Both the position numbers and the translations under genes were made by a program. From contig LWDH01000049.1 in NCBI GenBank assembly GCA_002083395.1, positions 62,001-126,000 of the forward strand: 64,000 nt of DNA, read 5' to 3'. The notes beneath the pieces were generated by a model. That model was given only the letters and a program-made list of their open reading frames with translations, was not told where the DNA came from and made no database searches. Of this stretch, positions 26,774 through 36,084 are shown one piece after another (the stretch's first letter is position 1; every line of letters starts with the position of its first letter). The stretch is from Proteobacteria bacterium SG_bin4 (GTDB lineage Bacteria > Pseudomonadota > Gammaproteobacteria > Burkholderiales > Nitrosomonadaceae).

Positions 26774-27778
26774 ATGAAGCTACTGCTAACAGGTGTCGCT
26801 GGCTTCATCGGCATGCATGTTGCTCAAATTCTTCTAAAAAGGGGCGATGAAGTTGTTGGTATTGATAACCTCAACGATTATTACGAGCCTCGTTTAAAAC
26901 ATGCCCGGTTGGCACAGCTAGCAAATTATCCTAATTTTAAGTTTGTCCAGGGAGATATTGCTGATAGGCAGACTATAGATGGTCTGTTCTCCAAGGAAAA
27001 ACCAAATCGTGTTATTAATCTAGCTGCTCAGGCTGGTGTACGCTATTCACTGAAGAACCCTTATAGTTATATCCAGACCAATCTGGTCGGATTTGCAAAT
27101 CTGCTTGAGGGTTGCCGTCATCACAAAGTTGAACACTTTGTGTACGCAAGCTCCTCGAGTGTGTATGGTGCCAATACTCGCTTGCCATTCTCTGTGCATG
27201 ACAACGTTGATCATCCAGTTAGCCTCTATGCTGCCAGTAAAAAAGCAAACGAACTGATGGCGCACACCTATAGCCACCTCTACGATCTACCCACCACTGG
27301 TCTCCGGTATTTTACAGTTTATGGTCCCTGGGGGCGGCCCGATATGTCACCTTGGTTGTTTACCAGCGCTATTCTTGAGGATCGTACTATTGATGTATTT
27401 AACTATGGGAAGATGCGCCGCGATTTTACGTATATTGACGACATTGCCGAAGGTACAGTACGCGCTCTTGATAAAATTGCCATTCCTAATCCAGCTTTCT
27501 CTACTGACGCTCCAGACCCAGGAACCAGTTATGCTCCGTATCGAGTCTATAACATCGGTAACCACCAGCCGGTAGAATTGCTGATTTTCATCAGAACCAT
27601 CGAAGAATCACTTGGTCGGGAAGCAAAAAAGAATTTTCTGCCTATGCAACCAGGAGATGTAGTTGCCACCTACGCTGATATTGAAGATCTCAGGTGTGAT
27701 ATGGGGTTCGAACCAAAAACCCAATTAACCGAAGGTATTGCAAGATGGGTAGCTTGGTATCGCGATTATCACGCTTAG
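26774..27778 (+). CDS. UDP-glucuronate 4-epimerase-type NAD-dependent epimerase
   Basis: A 334-residue extended short-chain dehydrogenase. The NAD-binding motif is TGVAGFIG (residues 6-13) and the catalytic Y-x3-K is in LYAASKKANE. The segments NLNDYYEPRLKHARL and LRYFTVYGPWGRPDMSPW are typical of UDP-glucuronate 4-epimerases, which make UDP-galacturonate. The start ATG 26774 sits 4 bases after the ugd stop; a longer frame from 26693 would overlap ugd and lacks the motif at the N-terminus. With ugd it forms a two-step UDP-uronate branch. Confidence 0.85.
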   Translation: MKLLLTGVAGFIGMHVAQILLKRGDEVVGIDNLNDYYEPRLKHARLAQLANYPNFKFVQGDIADRQTIDGLFSKEKPNRVINLAAQAGVRYSLKNPYSYIQTNLVGFANLLEGCRHHKVEHFVYASSSSVYGANTRLPFSVHDNVDHPVSLYAASKKANELMAHTYSHLYDLPTTGLRYFTVYGPWGRPDMSPWLFTSAILEDRTIDVFNYGKMRRDFTYIDDIAEGTVRALDKIAIPNPAFSTDAPDPGTSYAPYRVYNIGNHQPVELLIFIRTIEESLGREAKKNFLPMQPGDVVATYADIEDLRCDMGFEPKTQLTEGIARWVAWYRDYHA

Positions 27779-27892
27779 TTTATAGTCTCTTCGAATTTCC
27801 GATCCAATGCGGCTAAGCTTTTGGATACAAAAAATACTTAAACTTTGGACTCAAATTTAATCTAGTCTACTTCACTCCAAAGCTTTTACAAG

Positions 27893-29347
27893 TCAACTTT
27901 GTATTCGCCTTCCATAAATATCTTCAAATCGCACGATATCATCCTCTCCGAGATAGGAACCCGATTGTATCTCGATCATTTCAAGGGGAACACAACCAGG
28001 GTTTTCTAATCTGTGTTTTGTACCAAGTGGTATAAACGTTGATTCATTCTCGGAAACTAAAAAAGTTTCTTCATCCTTTGTGACACGGGCTGTGCCACGC
28101 ACAACAACCCAGTGTTCCGCTCGATGATGATGCATTTGCAAAGACAGTGCTGCACCAGGCTTTACAACTATGCGCTTGACTTGAAAGCGTTCACCAGCAT
28201 CGATCCCATCGTACCATCCCCATGGACGAAATACCTTGCGGTGCCAGCGACCTTCCAGCCGATCTTGTTTTCTCAGGAAATCAACGATTAATTTGACGTC
28301 CTGTGTTTTGTCTTTATTAACTACCAATACTGCATCGGCAGTTTCAACTACAATCATGTTTTCCACACCCACACAGGTAACTAAGCGACTCTCTGAGATG
28401 ACAAGGGTATTACTGCAGTGATTCAATAGCACATCGCCTTTCAATGCATTTCCGGCATCATCTTTAGGTAGTACTTGCCACAATGAACTCCAGGCGCCGA
28501 TATCGGACCATTTTGCCGAAAGAGGTATAACAACACCACTGGGTAACCCGCCTCCGGATTCGGTTATCCGCTCCATTACTGCATAGTCGATAGAGTCACC
28601 GGGGCAATGCTCAAAGGCATTTTTATCCATCCGCAAAAAATCACCATCCTCCGATCCTTTTTCCCATGCACTCCGGCATGCCGCAAGAATATCCGGTCGA
28701 GACTTTGCAATTGCAGCCAGCCATACCGATGCACGCATCATAAATAGGCCGCTATTCCAGAGATAATTTCCAGAATCCAGATAGGTTTGTGCTGTTGATA
28801 TATCCGGTTTCTCTACAAAGCGCGCAATATGATATGCAATATGGTCTTGCGTTAATGCTTCTCCAAGCTGTATGTAGCCATACCCTGTTTCCGGCGCATC
28901 CGGAGTAACGCCAAAAGTAACGATGCTGTCCATCAATGCTTGCGGTATCGCGGACAAAACCGCAGCATGGAAAGATTCAATATCCAAAATGACATGATCA
29001 GAAGGCATAACCAATAACACTGGATCCTTATCCATCTGCATAGCGGTGAGTGCTGCCAATGTTAGAGCTGGCGCCGTATTCCGTCCAAACGGTTCAAGCA
29101 GAATGGTTCCTTTTCTATCCATAAGCCGCAATTGCTCGGCGATTACAAAACGATACTCTTCATTACAAACAATGATCGGAGGCTTGACTGCAGCACCATT
29201 TAAACCGTCTAATCGGCGTACAGTCGCCTGTAATAAAGAATCGTCACCAATGAGGGATAAAAGCTGCTTTGGATGCTTTTCGCGTGAAAGCGGCCATAGT
29301 CGTGTTCCCGAACCACCCGATAAAATTACAGGAATCAGTATATCCAT
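27893..29347 (-). CDS. manC: Mannose-1-phosphate guanylyltransferase / mannose-6-phosphate isomerase
   Basis: A 484-residue bifunctional type II PMI. The N-terminal nucleotidyltransferase has GGSGTRLWPLSREKHPKQ (residues 11-28), and the C-terminal cupin isomerase has KPGAALSLQMHHHRAEHW. It makes GDP-mannose from mannose-1-phosphate and interconverts fructose-6-P and mannose-6-P. AlgD, which oxidises GDP-mannose, lies 5 kb upstream in the same direction. It is the last gene of the minus-strand block and meets the plus-strand arm head-on at 27779-27892. Confidence 0.93.
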   Translation of the reverse strand: MDILIPVILSGGSGTRLWPLSREKHPKQLLSLIGDDSLLQATVRRLDGLNGAAVKPPIIVCNEEYRFVIAEQLRLMDRKGTILLEPFGRNTAPALTLAALTAMQMDKDPVLLVMPSDHVILDIESFHAAVLSAIPQALMDSIVTFGVTPDAPETGYGYIQLGEALTQDHIAYHIARFVEKPDISTAQTYLDSGNYLWNSGLFMMRASVWLAAIAKSRPDILAACRSAWEKGSEDGDFLRMDKNAFEHCPGDSIDYAVMERITESGGGLPSGVVIPLSAKWSDIGAWSSLWQVLPKDDAGNALKGDVLLNHCSNTLVISESRLVTCVGVENMIVVETADAVLVVNKDKTQDVKLIVDFLRKQDRLEGRWHRKVFRPWGWYDGIDAGERFQVKRIVVKPGAALSLQMHHHRAEHWVVVRGTARVTKDEETFLVSENESTFIPLGTKHRLENPGCVPLEMIEIQSGSYLGEDDIVRFEDIYGRRIQS

Positions 29348-29358
29348 TCAGATCTCTA

Positions 29359-30363
29359 TCAAAAAAAGCAAAATTTTCCAATCCTTGCGGCAGGTATCAC
29401 TTCCCATATCTCCAATCCTGTCGTATACGATTCAACCGGACCATGTCCACCACTGTATGCATTATTAACCATTATCCGAGTAATCGGGAGATTATATTCC
29501 CCCATGGTCGAACCCTGATACTTAACTATCTCCCGCTCATTGACAGCTGCACAGAAACGTCCATCAGCGCCGCTCGAGCGGTTCCAGTAAACTTCGAATT
29601 TAAACCATTCACCAACTGGGACCGGTACAACTCGATTGTCCTCAAGCCAATAGGTAATTCTTGGAATTGGGCCATTCGCTTGGCTATCTCCTTTTGTCAT
29701 CCAATAAAGTTTGCCATCCGTATGTTTATATATGTTGGTGATAATCCGATAATCGCCGCTACCGTCATTGCCGTCATATCCACCCGTTTTGAATTCAAAT
29801 TGAGTGCGCCAATTTCCGGATGAGACCGAAGCATCCAATTTATCTGCCAAGTCTGCCGGATATTTTATCCAGTATGTCATATACAGATTCTTGACATCAC
29901 CAGCCGTATAGGGTCTGACAAATAAAAACGGCGACTGCGAACCTGCTTGTCCAACAGCTCCTTTGATTTTTACATTTTGATAAAGTGCATTAACTAGTTC
30001 TCCGTTGGGCCCGACAATTTTTCTGATTTCATTCACTATATAATTACCTACAGTCTCAGAGGTAACGGGATCAATTGTGATGAGCTGCACACCTGAAAAT
30101 CTCGCACCGAATGCTTTGACGGGCCAACTATAACCTGTCTCTGAGTCGAATCCCGTGATTTCCTGCCAAGCCCCATTGCCCGTTGCATAGAAATTATGGG
30201 GCGCCTTAATGGAAATGCCCGTGCCAAAATTTGACTTAAAAAGTAATCCTTTTTCGGCATGAGCAATAGAGACGACTAAGCATATGAAGATTAAAAACAG
30301 TGTTTTTAGATAAATAAATCTTCCTGATAACGACACTCTTAGCTTTCTCCGTAATATCTCCAT
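29359..30363 (-). CDS. Secreted jelly-roll protein, possible polysaccharide lyase
   Basis: A 334-residue protein with an N-terminal signal peptide or anchor (FLIFICLVVSIAHA) and one beta-rich domain. Segments such as YMTYWIKYPADL, NWRTQFEFKTG and VPVGEWFKFEVYWNRS look like the concanavalin-type jelly roll of heparin-lyase-I-like polysaccharide lyases. Active-site residues cannot be assigned, so lyase activity is inference. It lies 11 bases before manC in the operon. A role in trimming or holding the polymer in the periplasm is plausible. Confidence 0.55.
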   Translation of the reverse strand: MEILRRKLRVSLSGRFIYLKTLFLIFICLVVSIAHAEKGLLFKSNFGTGISIKAPHNFYATGNGAWQEITGFDSETGYSWPVKAFGARFSGVQLITIDPVTSETVGNYIVNEIRKIVGPNGELVNALYQNVKIKGAVGQAGSQSPFLFVRPYTAGDVKNLYMTYWIKYPADLADKLDASVSSGNWRTQFEFKTGGYDGNDGSGDYRIITNIYKHTDGKLYWMTKGDSQANGPIPRITYWLEDNRVVPVPVGEWFKFEVYWNRSSGADGRFCAAVNEREIVKYQGSTMGEYNLPITRIMVNNAYSGGHGPVESYTTGLEIWEVIPAARIGKFCFF

Positions 30364-30444
30364 ATTGAGCCTGTTAGAAGTTATCTCTTTTTAGAGTCTG
30401 CGTTTCAAATATTTCATAATATTTATGACTTAAACATACCAGTA

Positions 30445-31434
30445 CTACTTGATTGTTCTGAATTCTGGTGACTGATCAGGATCACCGCGGCGAGCTGAAA
30501 AGAAACCTGTGATGACCCCCGCAGTATGAAGATTTTGTGATACCACCATATAAAGGCCATCCATCAAAGATTTTCTTCGAATGACCCCAAAAATCAACGG
30601 AACAAGTAACAAGACAAAAAATATCCACCAACCCGATGGATGGTAATATCCACCAATCGCGCCCAGCAAGAGGCTCAACCACCATCCTAAAACTATTATA
30701 GATAAACGATATTGAGCGACCCCTTTTATGGCTTCTCTTAAATAAGGCTTTCCCCAGGCTTCACGTAACAACTCACCGGCCCCCCAGGCATAACGTCCCC
30801 TCCAGCGCCGCCATAGCAATCTAAAACTTGTATCCATATGGCCATAATGTTTAACCGCTTGAAGATTAATGCGTTGTAAATGCCACCCATTTGCTCGCAA
30901 CCGTAAACCAAGCTCATATTCTTCATAAGAATGTAAGTTCCGGTTTGTAAGATAACCAACCTGTTCGATTGCTGTCTTTCTGAACAGCCCTCCACCATTC
31001 AGACAATCAACTTCACCAATCTCAACGGCTGCAATATCCTCTGCTCGACGTCGGAATTCGGCATTCACTACATACAAGTCTTTAAGCGTTCCACCTATGC
31101 CGGCTAAAGAAGTATCTGCATCCAAAGCAGCAACAGCAGCCACTAAAAAATCGCCGTCTAACTCCATATCAGCATCAAGAATATAAATATATTCACCGTG
31201 AGCTACACGATAGCCAATTTCTGCACCTACACCACAGCAGCGATCCTGAGGATTTACAAGTTGTACAATTCGTAAAGGATATCGACTAGCCAATTCGACT
31301 GTATGATCTGTAGATAGTGAATCGGCTAGAATTACTTCCCCCCCAACCTTATCAATCGCTATTAAAGCTGATTCGATCGCACGAATTATATTTCGCTCTT
31401 CGTTCAGCGCCTTAATGATTACACTTACTTTCAT
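30445..31434 (-). CDS. Glycosyltransferase, family 2 (GT-A) with C-terminal membrane spans
   Basis: A 329-residue GT-A enzyme. It begins MKVSVIIKALNEERNI, has the metal-binding D-x-D in YILDADMELDGD, and the acceptor-side segment CLNGGGLFRKTAIEQVGY. Residues ~230-300 hold hydrophobic stretches (LSIIVLGWWLSLLLGAIGGYY, WWIFFVLLLVPLIFGVI) that anchor it to the inner membrane. It is likely to add one sugar of the repeat unit. GGAGAGGGGGG precedes the ATG. Confidence 0.85.
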   Translation of the reverse strand: MKVSVIIKALNEERNIIRAIESALIAIDKVGGEVILADSLSTDHTVELASRYPLRIVQLVNPQDRCCGVGAEIGYRVAHGEYIYILDADMELDGDFLVAAVAALDADTSLAGIGGTLKDLYVVNAEFRRRAEDIAAVEIGEVDCLNGGGLFRKTAIEQVGYLTNRNLHSYEEYELGLRLRANGWHLQRINLQAVKHYGHMDTSFRLLWRRWRGRYAWGAGELLREAWGKPYLREAIKGVAQYRLSIIVLGWWLSLLLGAIGGYYHPSGWWIFFVLLLVPLIFGVIRRKSLMDGLYMVVSQNLHTAGVITGFFSARRGDPDQSPEFRTIK

Positions 31435-32056
31435 CCCCCCTCTCCAAAAGTCAAATCTCGCAATTTAGTTATTCACAGAAAATTCATATAGAAGCGGATC
31501 CCAAAAGTTAAATGTGTTTGGAGTATTATTTTTTATCCTTCACTCCTCCTCCATGAGCTTTAAATGTGTTCAAAGCTCCGGCATTTATGAAAATCCCATA
31601 GAAGACTTTGCACGCCCTGATGCAGAATTAATGTATCCGTTCTTCCATAGCGACATTTTCCCTTTTCAAACACATCCAAACATAAACCGGCAAGCAAACT
31701 GTTAAAAAATTTTTCGATTTGGTATCTTACGACTACGCTAATAACTAATAATCACCAGATGAAGAAAAGCGGATACGAAGGACACATCCCATGCTCAGAC
31801 TTGATCGAATCAGCTGCTCACCAGATCGCGCAACACATTAATATTGCTTATGTTTCAGAAGAAGCTTTGAGGCTTTGTAAAGATTGTAGTTAAGTAAAAT
31901 TTCTCGATCTAGAAGTCTGTCAATCTTAAGCAATCATAGAGAGTCAAATGCAAATTTTCTTAATTTTTCGGCGCATTTCAATGAGAAATTGAGAAAGCAT
32001 GAACCGTTAATTCCATGGTATAGCAATAGCCTTCGATGCTAAATCACAGTTAAACT
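31435..32056. other. 622-base gap inside the minus-strand operon
   Basis: The largest gap in the block, between GT2 and GT4. It interrupts otherwise close spacing and may mark a separate promoter or a lost gene. It holds no recognisable gene remnant on the minus strand. One plus-strand frame (31759-31893) is listed separately. The DNA is A+T rich. Confidence 0.4.
31759..31893 (+). CDS. Possible small ORF, 44 aa, unknown
   Basis: An ATG-started frame beginning MKKSGYEGHIPCSDLIES and ending in ALRLCKDCS, with plausible amino-acid composition and a C-x2-C end. There is no Shine-Dalgarno, it is on the strand opposite to the operon, and I recognise no family. It may be a remnant or chance. Confidence 0.2.
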   Translation: MKKSGYEGHIPCSDLIESAAHQIAQHINIAYVSEEALRLCKDCS

Positions 32057-33262
32057 TCACTTCTCTTTTTCATCAAGTGTCGCATCATACGCTGCTAATA
32101 AATTAGGCGCTTCATAGCGCCACTCAAGTTCATTCTTAACCCGATTGCGGCCAAACTCGCCCATTTGTTTACGCAGTTCCGGATCGTCCAATAATTGCAA
32201 GATTTTTTGTGCCATGTCTTTTGGGTCATTTTTATTGGCATACAAAGACGCTCGCTGCGCAGATACCCTTCCTTCCGTGAGATCAAACTGGACAATTGGC
32301 TTTCCTAATGCCATATATTCCATGATTTTGTTCATGGTTGATTTGTCATTCATTTCATTAGCCACATCCGGATTAACACATAGATCAGCGGTGTTGAGCA
32401 TCTCCAATAATTCTTGATCTGGTACTCGGCCTGTAAAAGTCACAAAGTCAGCAATTCCGAGATCAATTGCCATCTGTTTCATTTCAACCAGCGACGTACC
32501 GCCGCCAACCAGACCGAAATGTACATCCGTCCGTCCTAAATCTTTAATTAGATAACATGCTGCTTGCAATAACAAATCAATTCCTTCTTGCGCCCCCATT
32601 ACACCGACATAGCCGATTAAAAATTTTTGGCCGTGCTTAAGTTCTTCCTTGGGAGGTATGATTCTCAATCGATCTAACTTCGGCCCGCTACGTACCACGA
32701 AAACTTTATTCGGATCCATGCCTCCGCGTTCAATGGCTATCCGTTTATAAGATTCATTTGTCGCAATCGAGACATCCGCAGTCTTAAATGTCCAGCGTTC
32801 AAACAATACCAGTAATTTATAAAAAAAATCGCGCCTACCAAACTTGGCTTCATAGAGTTCCGGATTAATATCATGATGATCGAAAATAAATTTTTTTCGC
32901 ATCAGAACCTTAAAAAAGCCACCAACCAAGAACAATAAATCAGGAGGATTGCAGGCATGAATTACGTCAAAACCATGTTTGAAATACACTTTCCAGGCAA
33001 GCCGAAAAGTGTGAAAGAGCGCAAGTGAATACTCAATCAAATAACCTTTTGCGCCTTCTGCTTCAAACGGAAGATGATAGCGATAAATATGAATGCCATC
33101 GATCATCTCATATTCTTTCTCACAGCCTTTACCTGTGGGACAAATAATTGAAATGGTATAACCATTGCTATGCAAGGTTGTCGCTTCCTGCCACACTCGC
33201 CGATCAAAAGGCGACGGGAGATTCTCGACTAAAATTAATACTCGGCGCTGAGTCTGTATCAT
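32057..33262 (-). CDS. Glycosyltransferase, family 4 (GT-B)
   Basis: A 401-residue GT-B transferase. N-terminal LILVENLPSPFDRRVWQEAT is the acceptor-domain start common in this subfamily. The C-terminal donor domain has LIGYVGVMGAQEGIDLLL, FTGRVPDQELLEML and the E-x7-like motif NKIMEYMALGKPIVQFD. The donor sugar is unknown. It begins 4 bases after a methyltransferase, and the pair is clearly co-transcribed. Confidence 0.87.
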   Translation of the reverse strand: MIQTQRRVLILVENLPSPFDRRVWQEATTLHSNGYTISIICPTGKGCEKEYEMIDGIHIYRYHLPFEAEGAKGYLIEYSLALFHTFRLAWKVYFKHGFDVIHACNPPDLLFLVGGFFKVLMRKKFIFDHHDINPELYEAKFGRRDFFYKLLVLFERWTFKTADVSIATNESYKRIAIERGGMDPNKVFVVRSGPKLDRLRIIPPKEELKHGQKFLIGYVGVMGAQEGIDLLLQAACYLIKDLGRTDVHFGLVGGGTSLVEMKQMAIDLGIADFVTFTGRVPDQELLEMLNTADLCVNPDVANEMNDKSTMNKIMEYMALGKPIVQFDLTEGRVSAQRASLYANKNDPKDMAQKILQLLDDPELRKQMGEFGRNRVKNELEWRYEAPNLLAAYDATLDEKEK

Positions 33263-33266
33263 TTTT

Positions 33267-33986
33267 TTAATTACGATGATAAGCGATCAGAGACTTGGTT
33301 AAACCCAATACGCGCTCTTCAAGAATATTGGCATCAGGAAAATAGCGCTGCATATCTCCTCTTGTTGGCAAATAAAAATCCGGGCTGGTTTGTTTAATCC
33401 AATACCGATTGGTGAAGCGAAATAATGGAACTTGAAGTCGACGCGGCAAATAACTCACAAAGGGCAACCAAGAATGTGTTTCTATCGGAAACCAACGATA
33501 TGGTGCCTGCACGAAATATCCATTACCTAAACGGACGATTTCCCTTGCAAACTCACTCTGATGGCGTTGCGCTTCTTCACGAAAAACGCGACCTGAGACC
33601 AGTGTCCATACACTCTCTTTGGGAACGGTTACATGCTCAATGACAGAAGAACAAAAAACAATATCAAAGAATTTATCAGGAAAAGGCAGCCCCCCTGCTT
33701 CAGGAATCACAACAGGAACAAACCCGAAACGCTCCGAAGCTTGTTGAACAGCCTGTCCGTCAATATCCGCAATATATACATTAGCCGGTTTTACAGCAGA
33801 GTTCTCCAGCACCGCATGAATATGAACACCATTCCACCCCCCCAGATCAAGAATTTTAGTTTCTGGAGTTAAATTGAAATGATTCAGAAACATTTTAGCC
33901 CTGCGTTTACGAAAAGATGTCCGTAAACGGGCAAGCAGATTTCCAGCGCTTTCAATGGTGAATGATGACTTCTGATTCGTTGCCAT
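33267..33986 (-). CDS. Class I SAM-dependent methyltransferase
   Basis: A 239-residue methyltransferase fold. Motif I is KILDLGGWNGVHIHA, the acidic loop is VYIADID, and motif IV-like FDIVFCSSVIEHV follows. The rest is basic and aromatic. In an exopolysaccharide operon the likely target is a hydroxyl or carboxyl of a sugar, but a lipid or protein target is not excluded. It is 4 bases upstream of GT4. Confidence 0.8.
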   Translation of the reverse strand: MATNQKSSFTIESAGNLLARLRTSFRKRRAKMFLNHFNLTPETKILDLGGWNGVHIHAVLENSAVKPANVYIADIDGQAVQQASERFGFVPVVIPEAGGLPFPDKFFDIVFCSSVIEHVTVPKESVWTLVSGRVFREEAQRHQSEFAREIVRLGNGYFVQAPYRWFPIETHSWLPFVSYLPRRLQVPLFRFTNRYWIKQTSPDFYLPTRGDMQRYFPDANILEERVLGLTKSLIAYHRN

Positions 33987-34035
33987 TATATTATTTCGAC
34001 TTTCCCTAAATAATCAATCTATAACCAAATTTAAT

Positions 34036-34731
34036 TTAACGCCGCCCCATGAAATAGATACAAGGAAACATCCAGGATGCCGCCCCTAGATTAATTGTTG
34101 CATTGATTAAATGAAGTTTTTTAGAATAAAGACTGCGATAGTAGTCAAATGTGATATCCGTCACCTTACTAAATACTTTCGCGAGCTCGCTCGATAGTTC
34201 TTCTTGCGTATAGCCCGCATGCGCACCAAGCTCATTTCGGAATCGTCCTTGAAACTTTGCCTTCCAGTCGATATAGTTCCAGTGCAGTTTATCGGCGATC
34301 GAGGCATCCTTACTACCTAGATACCCTATCATCCGTTTCCGGTTTGGCGTACCAATCATCCATCGTCCACCAGGACAAAGCACTCGGTGTATCTCAGCTA
34401 GAGCAGCCCTATAGTCGGGAATATGTTCAAGCGCATGGAAAGAATAAACAAAATCAAAGCTTTCGTCAGAAAACTCCATTTTCGTCGCATCACCTTGCCG
34501 CAAATCAGCAATGCACACTGCGCGCGAATCGAAGTTCGCAATGATATCAATACCCGTAACCTTGGCACCCAGATGTTGTGCCAGAACCGCTGCCTCGACA
34601 CCTCTTCCACACCCGACTACCAGTAACCGCTTGGGTATCGAATCTTGTTCCTTACAAAAAATATCGGCAAGAATTTTTGTCTTTGGGTCCGCAAAATCTA
34701 TCGTTTGTGTATCACCAACAAATTCCGTCAT
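34036..34731 (-). CDS. Class I SAM-dependent methyltransferase
   Basis: About 231 residues. Motif I is RLLVVGCGRGVEAAVLA, followed by VTGIDI and the post-I acidic residue; FDFVYSFHALEHIPD is the motif IV region. The start is placed at ATG 34731 (MTEFVGD), with GGGGATCG upstream; this overlaps the algD stop by 20 bases. A longer frame from 34773 is less likely. It is the second methyltransferase in the operon, not closely similar to the other. Confidence 0.8.
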   Translation of the reverse strand: MTEFVGDTQTIDFADPKTKILADIFCKEQDSIPKRLLVVGCGRGVEAAVLAQHLGAKVTGIDIIANFDSRAVCIADLRQGDATKMEFSDESFDFVYSFHALEHIPDYRAALAEIHRVLCPGGRWMIGTPNRKRMIGYLGSKDASIADKLHWNYIDWKAKFQGRFRNELGAHAGYTQEELSSELAKVFSKVTDITFDYYRSLYSKKLHLINATINLGAASWMFPCIYFMGRR

Positions 34732-36022
34732 AACGATCCCCGCTTTGATTAGGAACAATTCGCACAAGATCAACTACAACTTGACCCGGTTTCAATTCAT
34801 TCGGAACATTTCGGAATTCCGCCGCCCCATTACCTATTACTATTGTTTCCGCAAAATTCAGCACTTCGTCCATTGAGGAAGCCATCAACTTGGAAATATG
34901 CGGAATATGATTCAAAATGTAATCCTGATTTGCGCCGGTTAAAGCAGCCAGATTAACGTTTTTATCATAAAGCTTCAGTTCATAACCTTTACCGATCAGG
35001 TATTCAATTACATTAACCAACGGTGATTCCCGCAAATCGTCCGTCCCGGCTTTAAAAGAGAAGCCCAAAATACCAACTTTTTTATTCCCCTTCTCAGCAA
35101 TCATCTTGATGCCTTTCTCAATCTGCCGCTGATTTGATGGAAGAATCGCATTAATAAGCGGCAAATCGATATCCAGACTCTTTCCTTTATACATCAAAGC
35201 TCGCACGTCCTTTGGCAAGCAAGAACCGCCAAATGCAAAACCCGGCTTCATATAATAAGGCGATAAATTTAATTTTGTATCCTGACAAAAAATTTCCATC
35301 ACTTTGTGACCGTCAATCCCCTCCGCTTTACAGAGATTTCCAATCTCGTTGGCAAAAGCAACTTTAACCGCATGCCAAGTATTATCCGCATACTTAACCA
35401 TTTCGGCGGTTTCAACACCGGTTCTTATCAACGGAGCGGCCATTTTTGCATACAACTGCATCAACAATTCACCGGCTTTGGTATCCGTCTCACCGATAAC
35501 TGTCTTTGGCGGGTTATAGTAATCAAATACTGCTGTCCCTTCCCTTAGAAATTCAGGATTATTACAAACTCCAAAATCAGTGCCTGCCTTTTTGCCCGAG
35601 AAAGATTCCAATGCCGGAATCACAACATTGCGCATGGAACCCGGAAGCATCGTACTGCGCGCCACAACAACGTGAAAATCGCTTTTATCTTTAAGAGCAG
35701 CTCCGATTTGTTCGCATACCTTACGCACATGGCTTAAATCCAAGTTACCGTTCAGTTGCGAGGGTGTTCCGACGCACACCAAAGAAATATTCGAATTCAT
35801 CACCGCATCACGTACATCAAGAGTCGCTCGTAATTGATTGTTTTTCACAGCTGCGGCAATCATTTCTCCGATATCTTTCTCAACAATCGGTGAAGTACCT
35901 TGATTGATCAGATCAACTTTTGTTTTGTTCGGATCGACACCGATCACAAAATGACCATCCGTAGCTAAACAACCGGCAGATACGGTACCCACGTAACCCA
36001 AACCAAAAATACTTATTTTCAT
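34712..36022 (-). CDS. algD: GDP-mannose 6-dehydrogenase (AlgD-like)
   Basis: A 436-residue nucleotide-sugar dehydrogenase. It starts MKISIFGLGYVGTVSAGCLA, has GDDIDL-like SPIVEKDIGEMI, SFKAGTDDLRESPLV, the catalytic-Cys block FAFGGSCLPKDVRAL and ends DGICW. The C-terminal GICW and these blocks match Pseudomonas AlgD better than Ugd. It would oxidise GDP-mannose (made by ManC, same operon) to GDP-mannuronate, the alginate precursor. None of the other alginate-polymerase genes (alg8, alg44, algK) is here, so the residue probably enters a Wzx/Wzy repeat unit. Confidence 0.85.
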   Translation of the reverse strand: MKISIFGLGYVGTVSAGCLATDGHFVIGVDPNKTKVDLINQGTSPIVEKDIGEMIAAAVKNNQLRATLDVRDAVMNSNISLVCVGTPSQLNGNLDLSHVRKVCEQIGAALKDKSDFHVVVARSTMLPGSMRNVVIPALESFSGKKAGTDFGVCNNPEFLREGTAVFDYYNPPKTVIGETDTKAGELLMQLYAKMAAPLIRTGVETAEMVKYADNTWHAVKVAFANEIGNLCKAEGIDGHKVMEIFCQDTKLNLSPYYMKPGFAFGGSCLPKDVRALMYKGKSLDIDLPLINAILPSNQRQIEKGIKMIAEKGNKKVGILGFSFKAGTDDLRESPLVNVIEYLIGKGYELKLYDKNVNLAALTGANQDYILNHIPHISKLMASSMDEVLNFAETIVIGNGAAEFRNVPNELKPGQVVVDLVRIVPNQSGDRYDGICW

Positions 36023-36084
36023 GTGACTCCTTCAAATTGTTGATCAGAATCTTTTTACAACTTGCTCAAACCAATTCATGCATT

